Source of the DNA: Fuerstiella sp.
GTDB taxonomy: Bacteria; Planctomycetota; Planctomycetia; Planctomycetales; Planctomycetaceae
Assembly (NCBI GenBank): GCA_022843805.1
Contig: JALHMY010000087.1
Coordinates: 1-42,427 of the forward strand
Direction: 5' to 3'
DNA length: 42,427 bases
Each line of letters starts with the position of its first letter. Position 1 is the stretch's first letter. The notes below the pieces were generated by a model. It was not told where the DNA came from. It was given only the letters and a program-made list of their open reading frames with translations, and did not search any database. Shown in pieces: positions 15,433 through 24,596 of this stretch. The position numbers and the translations under genes are program-made.

Positions 15433-18138
15433 ATGGTGGATCAGGCTGTTCTTGAAACGGTGACCGGTATCAATCCGGATGAACTGCAGGAATGGTACGA
15501 GTCGCTCGAAGATGTGTTGAATCGCTACGGCGCAGACAGGCTGCGCGAGTTGCTGATCCATCTTCAGGAGCGAGCTTACGCGCGCGGAATCACTTTTCCG
15601 TTCAGCGCGAACACTCCTTATATCAATACAATCCATGCTTCTGATCAGCCGAAGTTTCCCGGAAACCGCGAACTGGAGCGGCGGATCAAGAATCTGGTGC
15701 GATGGAACGCGATGGCGATGGTGGTGCGAGGAAACAAGCATCACGAAGGGATTGGCGGTCACATCTCCACCTTTGCGTCGTCCGCCACTCTTTACGAAAT
15801 TGGACAGAACCACTTTTTCCATGCTCGCACGAGCGATCACACCGGTGACATGGTGTACTTCCAGGGTCACGCTGCTCCCGGAATGTATTCTCGCGCGTTT
15901 CTGGAAGGTCGTCTGACGACCGAGCATCTGGAAAACTTTCGTCGCGAACTGCCAGCCGGCATTGGGCTCAGCAGCTATCCGCACCCATGGCTGATGCCAT
16001 CATTCTGGCAATTTCCGACAGTGTCGATGGGTCTTGGCCCGATTTGTTCCATTTACCATGCTCGTTTTCTGAGGTATCTGGAACATCGTGGTCTGCTGGA
16101 TACTTCGAAGTCCCGAGTCTGGGCGTTTCTTGGTGATGGTGAAACGGATGAGCCGGAATCTCTGGGAGCGCTCACCCTGGCCTCCCGTGAGAATCTTGAC
16201 AACCTGACATGGGTCATCAACTGTAATCTTCAGCGGCTGGATGGGCCGGTCCGAGGAAACGGAAAGATTATTCAGGAGCTGGAAGCAGCATTCCGCGGAG
16301 CCGGCTGGAATGTGATCAAAGTTGTGTGGGGCAGTGACTGGGATCCGTTGCTGGAAGAAGATCACGAAGGCAAGCTGGTCAAACGCATGGGCGAAGTGGT
16401 TGACGGGCAGTTTCAGAAGTACAGCGTGGAATCCGGCGAGTATATTCGCAACCATTTCTTTGGTGTTGATCCTGACCTTTTGGAAATGGTGGCCGGTGTC
16501 TCGGATGAGGGACTTCAGAAGATGCGCCGAGGCGGCCATGACCCGGAGAAAGTCTTTACCGCTTACAGAGCAGCCGTGCATCACAAGGGTTCTCCCACTG
16601 TGATTCTGGCGAAGACCATCAAGGGCTATGGACTCGGCGAAGCGGGCGAAGGCCGCAATGTCGCTCATAATCAGAAAAAGATCGATGAGGACGAACTGCG
16701 AGCGTTTCGAAGCCGTTTCTCCATCCCAATTCGCGATGAAGAAATCGACAAGATCCCATTCTACAAGCCGGCAGAAGACTCCGCCGAGATGAAGTATTTG
16801 CGGGAACGCCGTGCAGCACTCGGTGGATTTGTTCCGAGTCGCCCGGCCTGCGCCGAAGTTCTGGATGTTCCGCCGCTGACCGACAAAATCTTTAATGCCA
16901 AACCGCTGTTGGCGGGCAGTGCCGGCGGCAAAGGTTCCACAACATTTGCCCTGGGTGCTATCCTTCGAGGTCTGGTTGAGCACAAGGGAATGGGCGATCG
17001 CGTTGTTCCCATTATTCCCGATGAGGCTCGCACGTTCGGCATGGAAAGTTTGTTCAAGCAGATCGGAATCTATGCCAGCAAGGGCCAGCTGTACGATCCG
17101 GTCGACAGCAACCAGGCGATCTACTATCGAGAGGCTCGCGACGGACAACTACTGGAAGAAGGCATCAACGAAGCAGGCGCGATGGGCTCGTTCATTGCTT
17201 CCGGAACGGCTTATGCCAATCTGGGCATGAACATGGTGCCATTCTATGTGTATTATTCGATGTTTGGATTTCAGCGTGTCGGAGACCTCATCTGGTGCGC
17301 AGCGGATTCTCGAACGAAGGGCTTCCTGTGCGGTGGAACGTCCGGCCGTACGACTTTGAATGGAGAAGGTCTGCAGCACCAGGACGGACACAGCCACCTG
17401 ATGGCAACCACAGTGCCATCTCTGCGCTCCTTCGATCCCGCATGGGGATACGAGCTGGCGATTATTGTTCAGGATGGTCTGCGTCGCATGTACGCCGAAG
17501 GTGAAGAAATCTTCTATTACCTCAGCGTTTACAATGAGGCTTACGAACAGCCCGCAATTCCGGAGGATCGTGATCGAGTCATCGATGGCGTTATTCGCGG
17601 CATGTATCTGTTCAGCAGCACGGACAGCGGAGCCGGTCAGAAACATCGGCCGCAGTTGTTTGGCAGCGGTCCGATCCTGAGGGAAGCACTGCGTGCTCAG
17701 AAGATTCTGGCCGATCAGTTCCATATCGGCGTGGATGTCTGGAGCGTGACAAGCTATAGCGAACTGCGACGTGACGCGATGGGATGCCAGCACTGGAATG
17801 ATCTGCATCCCGGTGAAACTCCCAGACGCAGCTATCTGGAGAAAGTTCTGGATGGAATTACAGGTCCATTCATTTCGACCAGTGACAACGTGCGGCTGGT
17901 GGCTGATCAGATTCGCGAATGGATCCCGGGCGAATATCTGGTACTCGGGACAGATGGTTTTGGCCGAAGCGAAACGCGTGAAGAACTGCGACGTCACTTT
18001 GAGATTGACGCTGAGACTGTGACCTGGACAACGCTGCGAGGACTGGCACGTATGGGGGCCTTCGATGCCGCTCGACTGCCCGAAGTTCTGCTGCAGCTCG
18101 GACTGGATCCTTCCAAAATCAATCCACTGGATGCGTAG
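15433..18138 (+). CDS. aceE: Pyruvate dehydrogenase E1 component (homodimeric type)
   Basis: 901-aa homodimeric pyruvate dehydrogenase E1, slightly longer than the ~887 aa enterobacterial enzyme. It uses thiamine diphosphate to decarboxylate pyruvate and acetylate the E2 lipoyl arms. Clear family blocks are PGNRELERRIKNLVRWNAMAMV, GGHISTFASSATLYEIG and SSYPHPWLMPSFWQFPTVSMG. The ThDP/Mg motif is GDGETDEPES (about residue 234) with NCNLQRLDGP (about 262). ATG 15433 follows CGGGGAA and aligns with the known N-terminus; a TTG at 15334 would add 33 unsupported residues. It starts a plus-strand set aceE-aceF-lpd with gaps of 113 and 384 bp, so separate promoters are possible. Confidence 0.96.
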   Translation: MVDQAVLETVTGINPDELQEWYESLEDVLNRYGADRLRELLIHLQERAYARGITFPFSANTPYINTIHASDQPKFPGNRELERRIKNLVRWNAMAMVVRGNKHHEGIGGHISTFASSATLYEIGQNHFFHARTSDHTGDMVYFQGHAAPGMYSRAFLEGRLTTEHLENFRRELPAGIGLSSYPHPWLMPSFWQFPTVSMGLGPICSIYHARFLRYLEHRGLLDTSKSRVWAFLGDGETDEPESLGALTLASRENLDNLTWVINCNLQRLDGPVRGNGKIIQELEAAFRGAGWNVIKVVWGSDWDPLLEEDHEGKLVKRMGEVVDGQFQKYSVESGEYIRNHFFGVDPDLLEMVAGVSDEGLQKMRRGGHDPEKVFTAYRAAVHHKGSPTVILAKTIKGYGLGEAGEGRNVAHNQKKIDEDELRAFRSRFSIPIRDEEIDKIPFYKPAEDSAEMKYLRERRAALGGFVPSRPACAEVLDVPPLTDKIFNAKPLLAGSAGGKGSTTFALGAILRGLVEHKGMGDRVVPIIPDEARTFGMESLFKQIGIYASKGQLYDPVDSNQAIYYREARDGQLLEEGINEAGAMGSFIASGTAYANLGMNMVPFYVYYSMFGFQRVGDLIWCAADSRTKGFLCGGTSGRTTLNGEGLQHQDGHSHLMATTVPSLRSFDPAWGYELAIIVQDGLRRMYAEGEEIFYYLSVYNEAYEQPAIPEDRDRVIDGVIRGMYLFSSTDSGAGQKHRPQLFGSGPILREALRAQKILADQFHIGVDVWSVTSYSELRRDAMGCQHWNDLHPGETPRRSYLEKVLDGITGPFISTSDNVRLVADQIREWIPGEYLVLGTDGFGRSETREELRRHFEIDAETVTWTTLRGLARMGAFDAARLPEVLLQLGLDPSKINPLDA

Positions 18139-18251
18139 TTGTTCCCACATTCGGATGGTTCTCGAGACAGTAGTTGTTTCTGCGGGCCGGTATATTTTTC
18201 GATCAACCTGTCAGGATAATCCTGACCTTTGTTTCTGAGTAGCAGCCGCCA

Positions 18252-20000
18252 ATGGCCATAGAATTCAAACTGCCTGACGTTTCTGAAGGCGTGACTTCAG
18301 TCGATATTGCAGAAGTCAAAGTCGCTGAAGGTGACGTGATTGCAGCCAATGCTGTGATTTGTGAGGTGGAAACTGACAAGGCTGTGGCCGAAATCAATTG
18401 TCCGCATGCAGGTCGGATATCAAAGGTGCTGATCAAGCCCGGCGACAAGGTGGCGATTGGACAGGCACTTGTTTTGATTGAAGCAGAAAACGGTGCCGAA
18501 GAGGCGAGTAAACCAGCGGCCGCGGCACCTGCCGCTGCTGCCACCAAACCTGCAGCGGCAGCTCCCGCAGCAACTGCGGCACCGGCTTCGCCAAAGTCTC
18601 CAGCGCCTGCAGGGTCAGCAAACTCCGCGGCTGCCGGAACCCTGATCGATTTCCGCCTGCCTTCGGTTTCCGAAGGTGTGACCAAAGTTGACGTCGCGGC
18701 GGTGAATGTCAAAGAAGGCGACACGATTGCGGCCAATGCCGTAATCTGTGAAGTGGAAACGGACAAGGCCGTTGCCGAAATTAACTGTCCGCACGCCGGG
18801 ACAATCAAGTCGGTGAAGGTTTCACCAGGGACGACCATCGAAGTTGGAACTGTGCTTGTTTCAATTCTGACGAGCGATGCACCGTCTTCAGCGTCGGCAA
18901 AACCGTCTGCCTCATCGCCTTCGGCACCGGCACCAGCGGCGTCATCAGCCCCTGCCCCTGCAGCATCTTCGGCGAAGCCAGCTCCTGCCACAACGTCCGC
19001 AGCGACGACTCCGTCAGCTACCTCAACGGCAGCTGCATCACCAGCTGGCCCCAAAGCAGTTGCCTCGCAACCGTCAGCCGGCTCAACTTCCCGTGCTCCG
19101 GCACCTGCTGGTCCTGCAACTCGGCGACTGGCTCGCAAACTGGGAGTGGACCTCTATCAGGTCAAAGGCACAGCCGATGGCGGGCGAATCACAATTGAAG
19201 ACGTTGAGGCCTGGGTTCGCGACCGCCTGACTCAGCCAGTGCCCTCCGCTGCCTCCGTCCCCGGTTTTGGCGCAGTGTCGGCAGCTCCGCTACCGGACTT
19301 TTCAAAGTTCGGGCCAGTCGACAAGCAGCCGATGAATAAAATTTTCCGTATGGCAGCAGCTAATCTGCATACAGCATGGGTAACCATTCCGCATGTGACC
19401 CAGCATGACCTTGCAGATATCACAGAACTGGAAGCGGCCCGCAAACGTTATGTGAAGTCCAATCCGAATGCTCCGAAGATCACAATGACCGCCATTATGA
19501 TTAAGGCTGTCGTGGGTGCTCTGAAAGCATTCCCGAACGTGAATTCCAGCGTCGATATGAACGCCGGTGAACTGGTTATCAAGAATTACTATCACATCGG
19601 TGTGGCGGTTGACACACCAAATGGGCTTGTCGTGCCGGTCATACGGAACTGTGATCAGAAGAATGTGTTGCAGGTTGCGGCTGAACTGACGGAGATCGCC
19701 GGACGAGCCCGTGATCGCAAACTGAAAACAGAGGACATGCAGGGCGGCACATTTACGATTACGAATCTGGGCGGTATCGGTGGTACCGCATTTACTCCCA
19801 TCGTGAATTACCCGGAAGTCGCGATTCTGGGAATGTCTCGAGGACAAAATCAGCTGGTGATGGAGGACGGTCAGATTACCGAACGTCTGATGCTGCCGCT
19901 TTCACTGTCGTATGACCACCGAGCCATCAACGGCGCGGATGCGGCCCGGTTTATTGTAAAACTGTCCAGCAGCCTCAGTAACTTTTTCGAACTGTTTTAG
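18252..20000 (+). CDS. aceF: Dihydrolipoamide acetyltransferase (PDH E2) with two lipoyl domains
   Basis: 582-aa E2 core of pyruvate dehydrogenase. Domain order is: lipoyl domain 1 (about 1-77, lipoylated Lys in ETDKAVAE near 43), Ala/Pro linker, lipoyl domain 2 (about 133-211, Lys near 171), a long Ala/Pro/Ser linker, peripheral-subunit-binding domain (ATRRLARKLGVDLYQVKG, about 287-325), and catalytic domain. The C-terminal active site reads SYDHRAINGADAARF, with the catalytic His near 555. The two lipoyl domains are close copies (CEVETDKAVAEINCPHAG in both), so they probably arose by internal duplication. The start MAIEFKLPDVSEG is standard. The binding domain would hold E1 and the lpd product. 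Confidence 0.96.
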   Translation: MAIEFKLPDVSEGVTSVDIAEVKVAEGDVIAANAVICEVETDKAVAEINCPHAGRISKVLIKPGDKVAIGQALVLIEAENGAEEASKPAAAAPAAAATKPAAAAPAATAAPASPKSPAPAGSANSAAAGTLIDFRLPSVSEGVTKVDVAAVNVKEGDTIAANAVICEVETDKAVAEINCPHAGTIKSVKVSPGTTIEVGTVLVSILTSDAPSSASAKPSASSPSAPAPAASSAPAPAASSAKPAPATTSAATTPSATSTAAASPAGPKAVASQPSAGSTSRAPAPAGPATRRLARKLGVDLYQVKGTADGGRITIEDVEAWVRDRLTQPVPSAASVPGFGAVSAAPLPDFSKFGPVDKQPMNKIFRMAAANLHTAWVTIPHVTQHDLADITELEAARKRYVKSNPNAPKITMTAIMIKAVVGALKAFPNVNSSVDMNAGELVIKNYYHIGVAVDTPNGLVVPVIRNCDQKNVLQVAAELTEIAGRARDRKLKTEDMQGGTFTITNLGGIGGTAFTPIVNYPEVAILGMSRGQNQLVMEDGQITERLMLPLSLSYDHRAINGADAARFIVKLSSSLSNFFELF

Positions 20001-20129
20001 TCTGAATCACCGTAACGTGATGCCCGGCTGGACGGAACAGATCGAAAAACGGAAATAAAGGAACAGCCGCACCTGCTGGCAAACGGCATTCGTCGGTCAT
20101 CAGGGTTAAGGCGCTGTCAGACAATAAGT

Positions 20130-20179
20130 GTCGCCTTTTGCTCCGCAAGAGGATGCTCTTTCGCGGAGCGAAAGGCGAC
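20130..20179. repeat. 50-bp hairpin repeat, reverse copy
   Basis: Reverse complement of the element at 12340-12389, with the flank CTGTCAGACAATAAG shared too. The arms GTCGCCTTTTGCTCCGC and GCGGAGCGAAAGGCGAC pair around a short loop. It sits in the 384-bp gap between aceF and lpd; I see no gene in the rest of that gap. Confidence 0.85.
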
Positions 20180-20384
20180 TATGGCGCTAACTTATTGTTT
20201 TCCACGTCCTAAGGCCTGCTGAGAGTGCGGTATCGCTCACGGTGCGGTATTCTGCGTCAGTGAATTTCCTGACGCCATTGATACAAGTTTCATCTGCAAT
20301 TAAAGAACGGTGAGTATTGTATGTCAGGATCATTCGATGACCTGACCAAAGATGCCGCCTGACTGAAGACAAAGAGAACGAGTG

Positions 20385-21806
20385 ATGACAGATCAGCATA
20401 TTCAGTTAGTCGTGCTGGGCGGTGGTCCGGGCGGATATCCGGCGGCGTTCGCCGCGGCGGATCATGGCATGAAAGTTGTCATGATCGACGAAGGCGTTAA
20501 GCCCGGGGGAGTCTGCCTGAACCGCGGCTGCATTCCGTCGAAGGCTCTGCTGCACGTCGCAAAGCTGATCAATGAATCAAAGGAAGCTGCCGACTGGGGA
20601 GTGAGCTTCAGTCCGCCAGTCGTGAATCTCGACAAATTGCGGGAATTCAAAAACAAGGTCGTCGGTAACCTGGCGGGCGGTGTGGAAAGTTTGTGTAAGG
20701 CTCGCGGCGTACAGCTGATCAAAGGCCGTGGCACTCTGCTGAGTTCTGACAGCATTAAAGTTGTGGGGTCAGATGGTGTTACTTCAACGCTGACCTTTGA
20801 TCACTGCATTGTTGCCACCGGATCGCAGCCTGCGATGCCGCCCATGTTTAACATCGGTGATGACCGGGTGATGGACTCAACCGGGGCACTGGAACTGAAA
20901 GATGTTCCCCGGCGTTTGCTTGTGATTGGTGGCGGTTACATCGGTCTGGAAATGGGCTCCGTTTACGCCGCTCTGGGATCAGAAGTGACGGTGGTGGAAA
21001 TGACGGCTGGCCTGCTTCCGGGCGCGGATCGTGATCTGGTCACTCCTTTGCAGAAGCGATTGTCGCATCAATTCAAAGCCATCCATATGAATACAAAGGT
21101 GGCTCGACTTGAGGCGACTCCGGCTGGCATCGTGGCATCGCTGGAAGGTGAAGGCGTCGAGCCGTCACAGACATTTGACCGAGTGCTTGTTTCTGTGGGC
21201 CGCCGACCAAATGGACGCGGAATTGGCCTCGAAAGTACAAAGGCTCAGCTGGATGACAAGGGGTTTATCCGAATCGACAAAAACCAGCGAACGGCAGATC
21301 CAAAGATCATGGCGATCGGTGACGTTGCCGGTGAACCCATGCTGGCTCACAAAGCCACTCGGGAAGCAAAAGTCGCTGTGGAGACTCTTTTGGGTGAACC
21401 AGTCGAATTCGACAGCGTTGCCATTCCTGCCGTTGTGTTTACAGACCCGGAACTCGCGTGGTGCGGCATCACGGAAGCTGAGGCCAAAGCGCAGGGGATC
21501 GAAGTGTCTGTTCATCGCTTTCCATGGGCAGCGTCCGGTCGTGCCCAAACGCTGGCTCGGACTGAAGGTCTGACCAAGATGATTGTTGAACCCAAAAAAC
21601 AGCGATTGCTGGGAGTCGGTATTGTCGGCCCGGGTGCCGGTGAAATGATTGCAGAAGCTGTTCTGGCCATCGAAATGGGTGCAACGGCCCGCGATCTTGC
21701 CGATTCGATCCATGCACACCCCACACTTTCCGAAACGATGATGGAAGCGGCTGAAAGTGTCTTCGGCCAGCCAACTCATCAGTACCGCCCTCCCCGAAAA
21801 TCATAG
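20385..21806 (+). CDS. lpdA: Dihydrolipoamide dehydrogenase (E3)
   Basis: 473-aa FAD/NAD flavoprotein that reoxidises dihydrolipoyl groups of PDH. Seen: the FAD motif VVLGGGPGGYPAAFAAA, the redox disulfide GGVCLNRGCIPSK (Cys about 44 and 49), the NAD motif VIGGGYIGLEMGSVYAALG, FAD-binding GDVAGEPMLAHKA, and the C-terminal HAHPTLSETM with the catalytic His. The ATG at 20385 directly follows an in-frame GTG, and either could start. It is the third gene of the plus-strand PDH set. It could also serve other 2-oxoacid dehydrogenases. Confidence 0.95.
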   Translation: MTDQHIQLVVLGGGPGGYPAAFAAADHGMKVVMIDEGVKPGGVCLNRGCIPSKALLHVAKLINESKEAADWGVSFSPPVVNLDKLREFKNKVVGNLAGGVESLCKARGVQLIKGRGTLLSSDSIKVVGSDGVTSTLTFDHCIVATGSQPAMPPMFNIGDDRVMDSTGALELKDVPRRLLVIGGGYIGLEMGSVYAALGSEVTVVEMTAGLLPGADRDLVTPLQKRLSHQFKAIHMNTKVARLEATPAGIVASLEGEGVEPSQTFDRVLVSVGRRPNGRGIGLESTKAQLDDKGFIRIDKNQRTADPKIMAIGDVAGEPMLAHKATREAKVAVETLLGEPVEFDSVAIPAVVFTDPELAWCGITEAEAKAQGIEVSVHRFPWAASGRAQTLARTEGLTKMIVEPKKQRLLGVGIVGPGAGEMIAEAVLAIEMGATARDLADSIHAHPTLSETMMEAAESVFGQPTHQYRPPRKS

Positions 21807-21820
21807 TCCTTAAAAAAATT

Positions 21821-21840
21821 CGTGCTCGTACTCGTGCTCG
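21821..21840. repeat. GAGCAC/GAGTAC hexamer repeat, second site
   Basis: CGTGCTCGTACTCGTGCTCG, the reverse complement of the 4088-4115 pattern, lies 14 bp past the lpd stop, preceded by a run of A residues. It could form part of the transcript end of lpd. Confidence 0.7.
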
Positions 21841-21935
21841 AAAGTCGCCTGATGGCGGCGCCAGTTTTTGAACATCCACATTAACGCCTTTCGTCCGGCC
21901 AGCTGGTGCGTGTCGATCGGCGGAAAACATCGTCC

Positions 21936-24542
21936 ATGTCCGTCGCTCATCCTCAGACTCCGATTCAGCCCGTATGTTCGATACCGGAACTGCTTGCACC
22001 CGCCGGCGACTGGGACTGTGTTCGGGCAGCCGTGGAGAACGGCGCGGATGCGATTTACCTCGGACTGGACGACGGTTTTAACGCCAGGGCTCGTGCCACC
22101 AACTTTGTCCTCGACAGCATTCCGGAGCTGCTGGACTATGTGCATCAGCGAGGCGTCCGAGTTTACGTCACCCTGAATACTCTTGCATTTTCTGACGAGC
22201 TGCCGGAAGTCGAGCGAATCATTCGCCGGATTGCCGAATCCGGTGTTGATGCCGTGCTCGTTCAGGATATTGGTGTGGCTCGGCTGGCACGTGCCATTTG
22301 CCCGGAACTTGCTCTGCATGCTTCCACGCAAATGACTCTGACAAGTGCGGAATGCATCGAAGTGGCTGCGGAACTGGGCATTGAACGAGTTGTACTGGCC
22401 CGCGAATTATCCATTGATGAAATTCGTCAGATTCATCAGCAAACTCGAATGCCGCTTGAAGTTTTTGTGCATGGGGCTCTGTGCGTCGCCTACTCCGGAC
22501 AATGCCTGACGAGCGAATCTATGGGCGGCCGCAGTGCGAATCGCGGCCAGTGTGCGCAGGCCTGCCGACTGCCATGGGAACTGGTGTGCGACGGCGAACT
22601 TCGAGACCTGGGCGACCAGAAGTATCTGTTAAGTCCGCAGGATCTGGCTGCATATGACTTAACTCAGGATCTGATTGAAGCAGGAGTTTGCTCTTTCAAG
22701 ATTGAAGGTCGTCTGAAGACTCCGGAATACGTGGCCAATATGACTCGGCAGTATCGAAAAGCGATCGATACCGTGGCCGCCGGGGCACAGGTGGACTTTA
22801 GTCGAAGACAGATCCAGCAGATGGAGCAGTCGTTCTCCCGTGGTTTTTCGCCGGGATGGCTTCGGGGCTGCGATCACAAGATGCTCGTCCCGGCAACCAG
22901 TTCCACAAAGCGTGGAGTACTTCTGGGAACCGTGCTGAGGGTGAATCCGGAAGGGGTTGTGGTCGACCTCCAGTATTCTGTTGCTGCAGGAGATGGGGTG
23001 GTCTTTGAAGGTGATCGAATTTCCGGCAGTGAGCAGGGTGGTCGAGTCTTCGAGGTTTTCGTGAACGATGAACGACAGAAGGAACCGGTGGAAGAAGGTC
23101 GTGCTGAACTGACATTTGACCACAGAAGTGTGGATCTGAAGAAACTTCGAGCTGGATTGAAAATCTGGAAAACCGATGATCCTCGTCTCAATCGTCAGTT
23201 GCGTCAGACGTTTGACCGGGCTGATCCGGAACGCCGCGTTTCCCTGAGCCTGCACGTGGAGGCCCACACGGGACAGCCGCTGAGGATTCAGGGATTCACA
23301 TCGACAGGCGCCTCCTGTGATGTCGTTTCAGAGGATCCGCTCCGGGCTGCGCAGAAGCATCCGGCGACCGAAGAGTATTTTGCACAACAGCTCGGCAGAC
23401 TCGGGGGTACGATCTATCAGCTGAGTCACCTGACGACGTCCATCAGCGGCACGCCCATGGTTCCTCACAGCGTACTGGGAACACTGCGACGACAGCTTGT
23501 CGAACAGCTTGAGTCAGGACGTCCTCGTGCGGTTCGAATCGTTGCGGCTGAACCTGTGTTGCCTCGAATGAGAATCCAACGGGCTGAGATCATCGGCACA
23601 GTAACTGCACCTTCTGAAATGACGTTAAACGTGATGTGCCGAAGTCTGGAACAGCTGCAGGAAGTCATCGCATGTCAGCACGCTGACATCCAGACGGCAA
23701 ATGCATCGGCTCCGAATACGTCAGACGCTCCGGGTGTCGTTCCGGCCATTTGTGCGATGGCTGACTTTGCAGACATTCGTGAATACCGGGAAGCCGTGTC
23801 GATTGCTCGTGAAGCGGCGATGCCGTTGCTGCTGGCAACTCCCCGCATTCAGAAACCTGACGAACTGGGAATTTTCCGACTGATGCTGAAACAGGCTCCG
23901 TCCGGAATTCTGGTCCGCAACTTCAGTGGCATGCGTTTCTTCCGGGAAGCAGGCATACCGATTGTCGGTGATTTCTCACTGAATGTTACCAACGAACTGA
24001 CGGCCGAGTTTCTGATGCAGCAGGGTCTGCAGCGATTGACGGCCTCGTATGATATGAACCGTGATCAGTTAATGAACCTGGTTCGTATTGTTCCTCCGCA
24101 ATGGCTGGAGATCGTGATTCATCAGCAGATGCCCATGTTCCATATGGAGCATTGTGTTTTCTGCGCCGTGTTGTCGCCGGGTACCAATAAAACCAATTGC
24201 GGCCGACCATGTGATGTGCATGCCGTGGAACTTCGCGATCGCCTGGGGCTTGATCATCCGCTGACAGCAGATGTTGGGTGTCGTAACACTCTGTTTAATG
24301 CCGTCCCGCAGAGTTCCGCTGAGATTGTTCATGATTTGCTGAAACATGGCATCCGGCATGTGCGAGTCGAATTGCTGCGACAAAATGCTGAGCAATTGCG
24401 ACATGTGCTGACGCTTTATCGACAATTGCTGATGAATCAGATTTCCGGGCAGGAAGTCTGGAAATCACTAAGCGCATTGAATCAGGTCGGTGTGACTCGC
24501 GGTACGCTGGAACCTCGCCGAAATCCGCTTGCGATACTTTGA
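21936..24542 (+). CDS. U32 family protein with Cys-rich Fe-S type motifs
   Basis: 868-aa protein of the peptidase U32 family. The N-terminal TIM-barrel part reads ELLAPAGDWDCVRAAVENGADAIYLGL and includes LHASTQMTLTS. The family signature follows in EVFVHGALCVAYSGQCL and GRSANRGQCAQACRLPW, with four Cys that bind an iron-sulfur cluster in characterised members. A central beta-rich region (DUF3656-like) and a second U32-like half follow. The second half ends with HCVFCAVLSP and CGRPCDVH, a second set of four Cys. Long U32 proteins of this layout resemble RlhA, which hydroxylates 23S rRNA, so RNA modification is more likely than proteolysis (inference). ATG 21936 is preferred to the GTG at 21906. 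Confidence 0.88.
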   Translation: MSVAHPQTPIQPVCSIPELLAPAGDWDCVRAAVENGADAIYLGLDDGFNARARATNFVLDSIPELLDYVHQRGVRVYVTLNTLAFSDELPEVERIIRRIAESGVDAVLVQDIGVARLARAICPELALHASTQMTLTSAECIEVAAELGIERVVLARELSIDEIRQIHQQTRMPLEVFVHGALCVAYSGQCLTSESMGGRSANRGQCAQACRLPWELVCDGELRDLGDQKYLLSPQDLAAYDLTQDLIEAGVCSFKIEGRLKTPEYVANMTRQYRKAIDTVAAGAQVDFSRRQIQQMEQSFSRGFSPGWLRGCDHKMLVPATSSTKRGVLLGTVLRVNPEGVVVDLQYSVAAGDGVVFEGDRISGSEQGGRVFEVFVNDERQKEPVEEGRAELTFDHRSVDLKKLRAGLKIWKTDDPRLNRQLRQTFDRADPERRVSLSLHVEAHTGQPLRIQGFTSTGASCDVVSEDPLRAAQKHPATEEYFAQQLGRLGGTIYQLSHLTTSISGTPMVPHSVLGTLRRQLVEQLESGRPRAVRIVAAEPVLPRMRIQRAEIIGTVTAPSEMTLNVMCRSLEQLQEVIACQHADIQTANASAPNTSDAPGVVPAICAMADFADIREYREAVSIAREAAMPLLLATPRIQKPDELGIFRLMLKQAPSGILVRNFSGMRFFREAGIPIVGDFSLNVTNELTAEFLMQQGLQRLTASYDMNRDQLMNLVRIVPPQWLEIVIHQQMPMFHMEHCVFCAVLSPGTNKTNCGRPCDVHAVELRDRLGLDHPLTADVGCRNTLFNAVPQSSAEIVHDLLKHGIRHVRVELLRQNAEQLRHVLTLYRQLLMNQISGQEVWKSLSALNQVGVTRGTLEPRRNPLAIL

Positions 24543-24596
24543 GGCCTCTCGAAGCTGTCGCGTGGAGGGTGTCTCTGGCAGTGCGTTTCTTTGTTT

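Noticed and set aside
16000..18150. Long minus-strand open frames opposite aceE
   Set aside because: They are shadows of the strongly supported aceE coding strand.
18203..19138. Long Ala-rich open frame opposite aceF
   Set aside because: It is the complement of the Ala/Pro-rich linkers and duplicated lipoyl domains of aceF. There is no independent signature.
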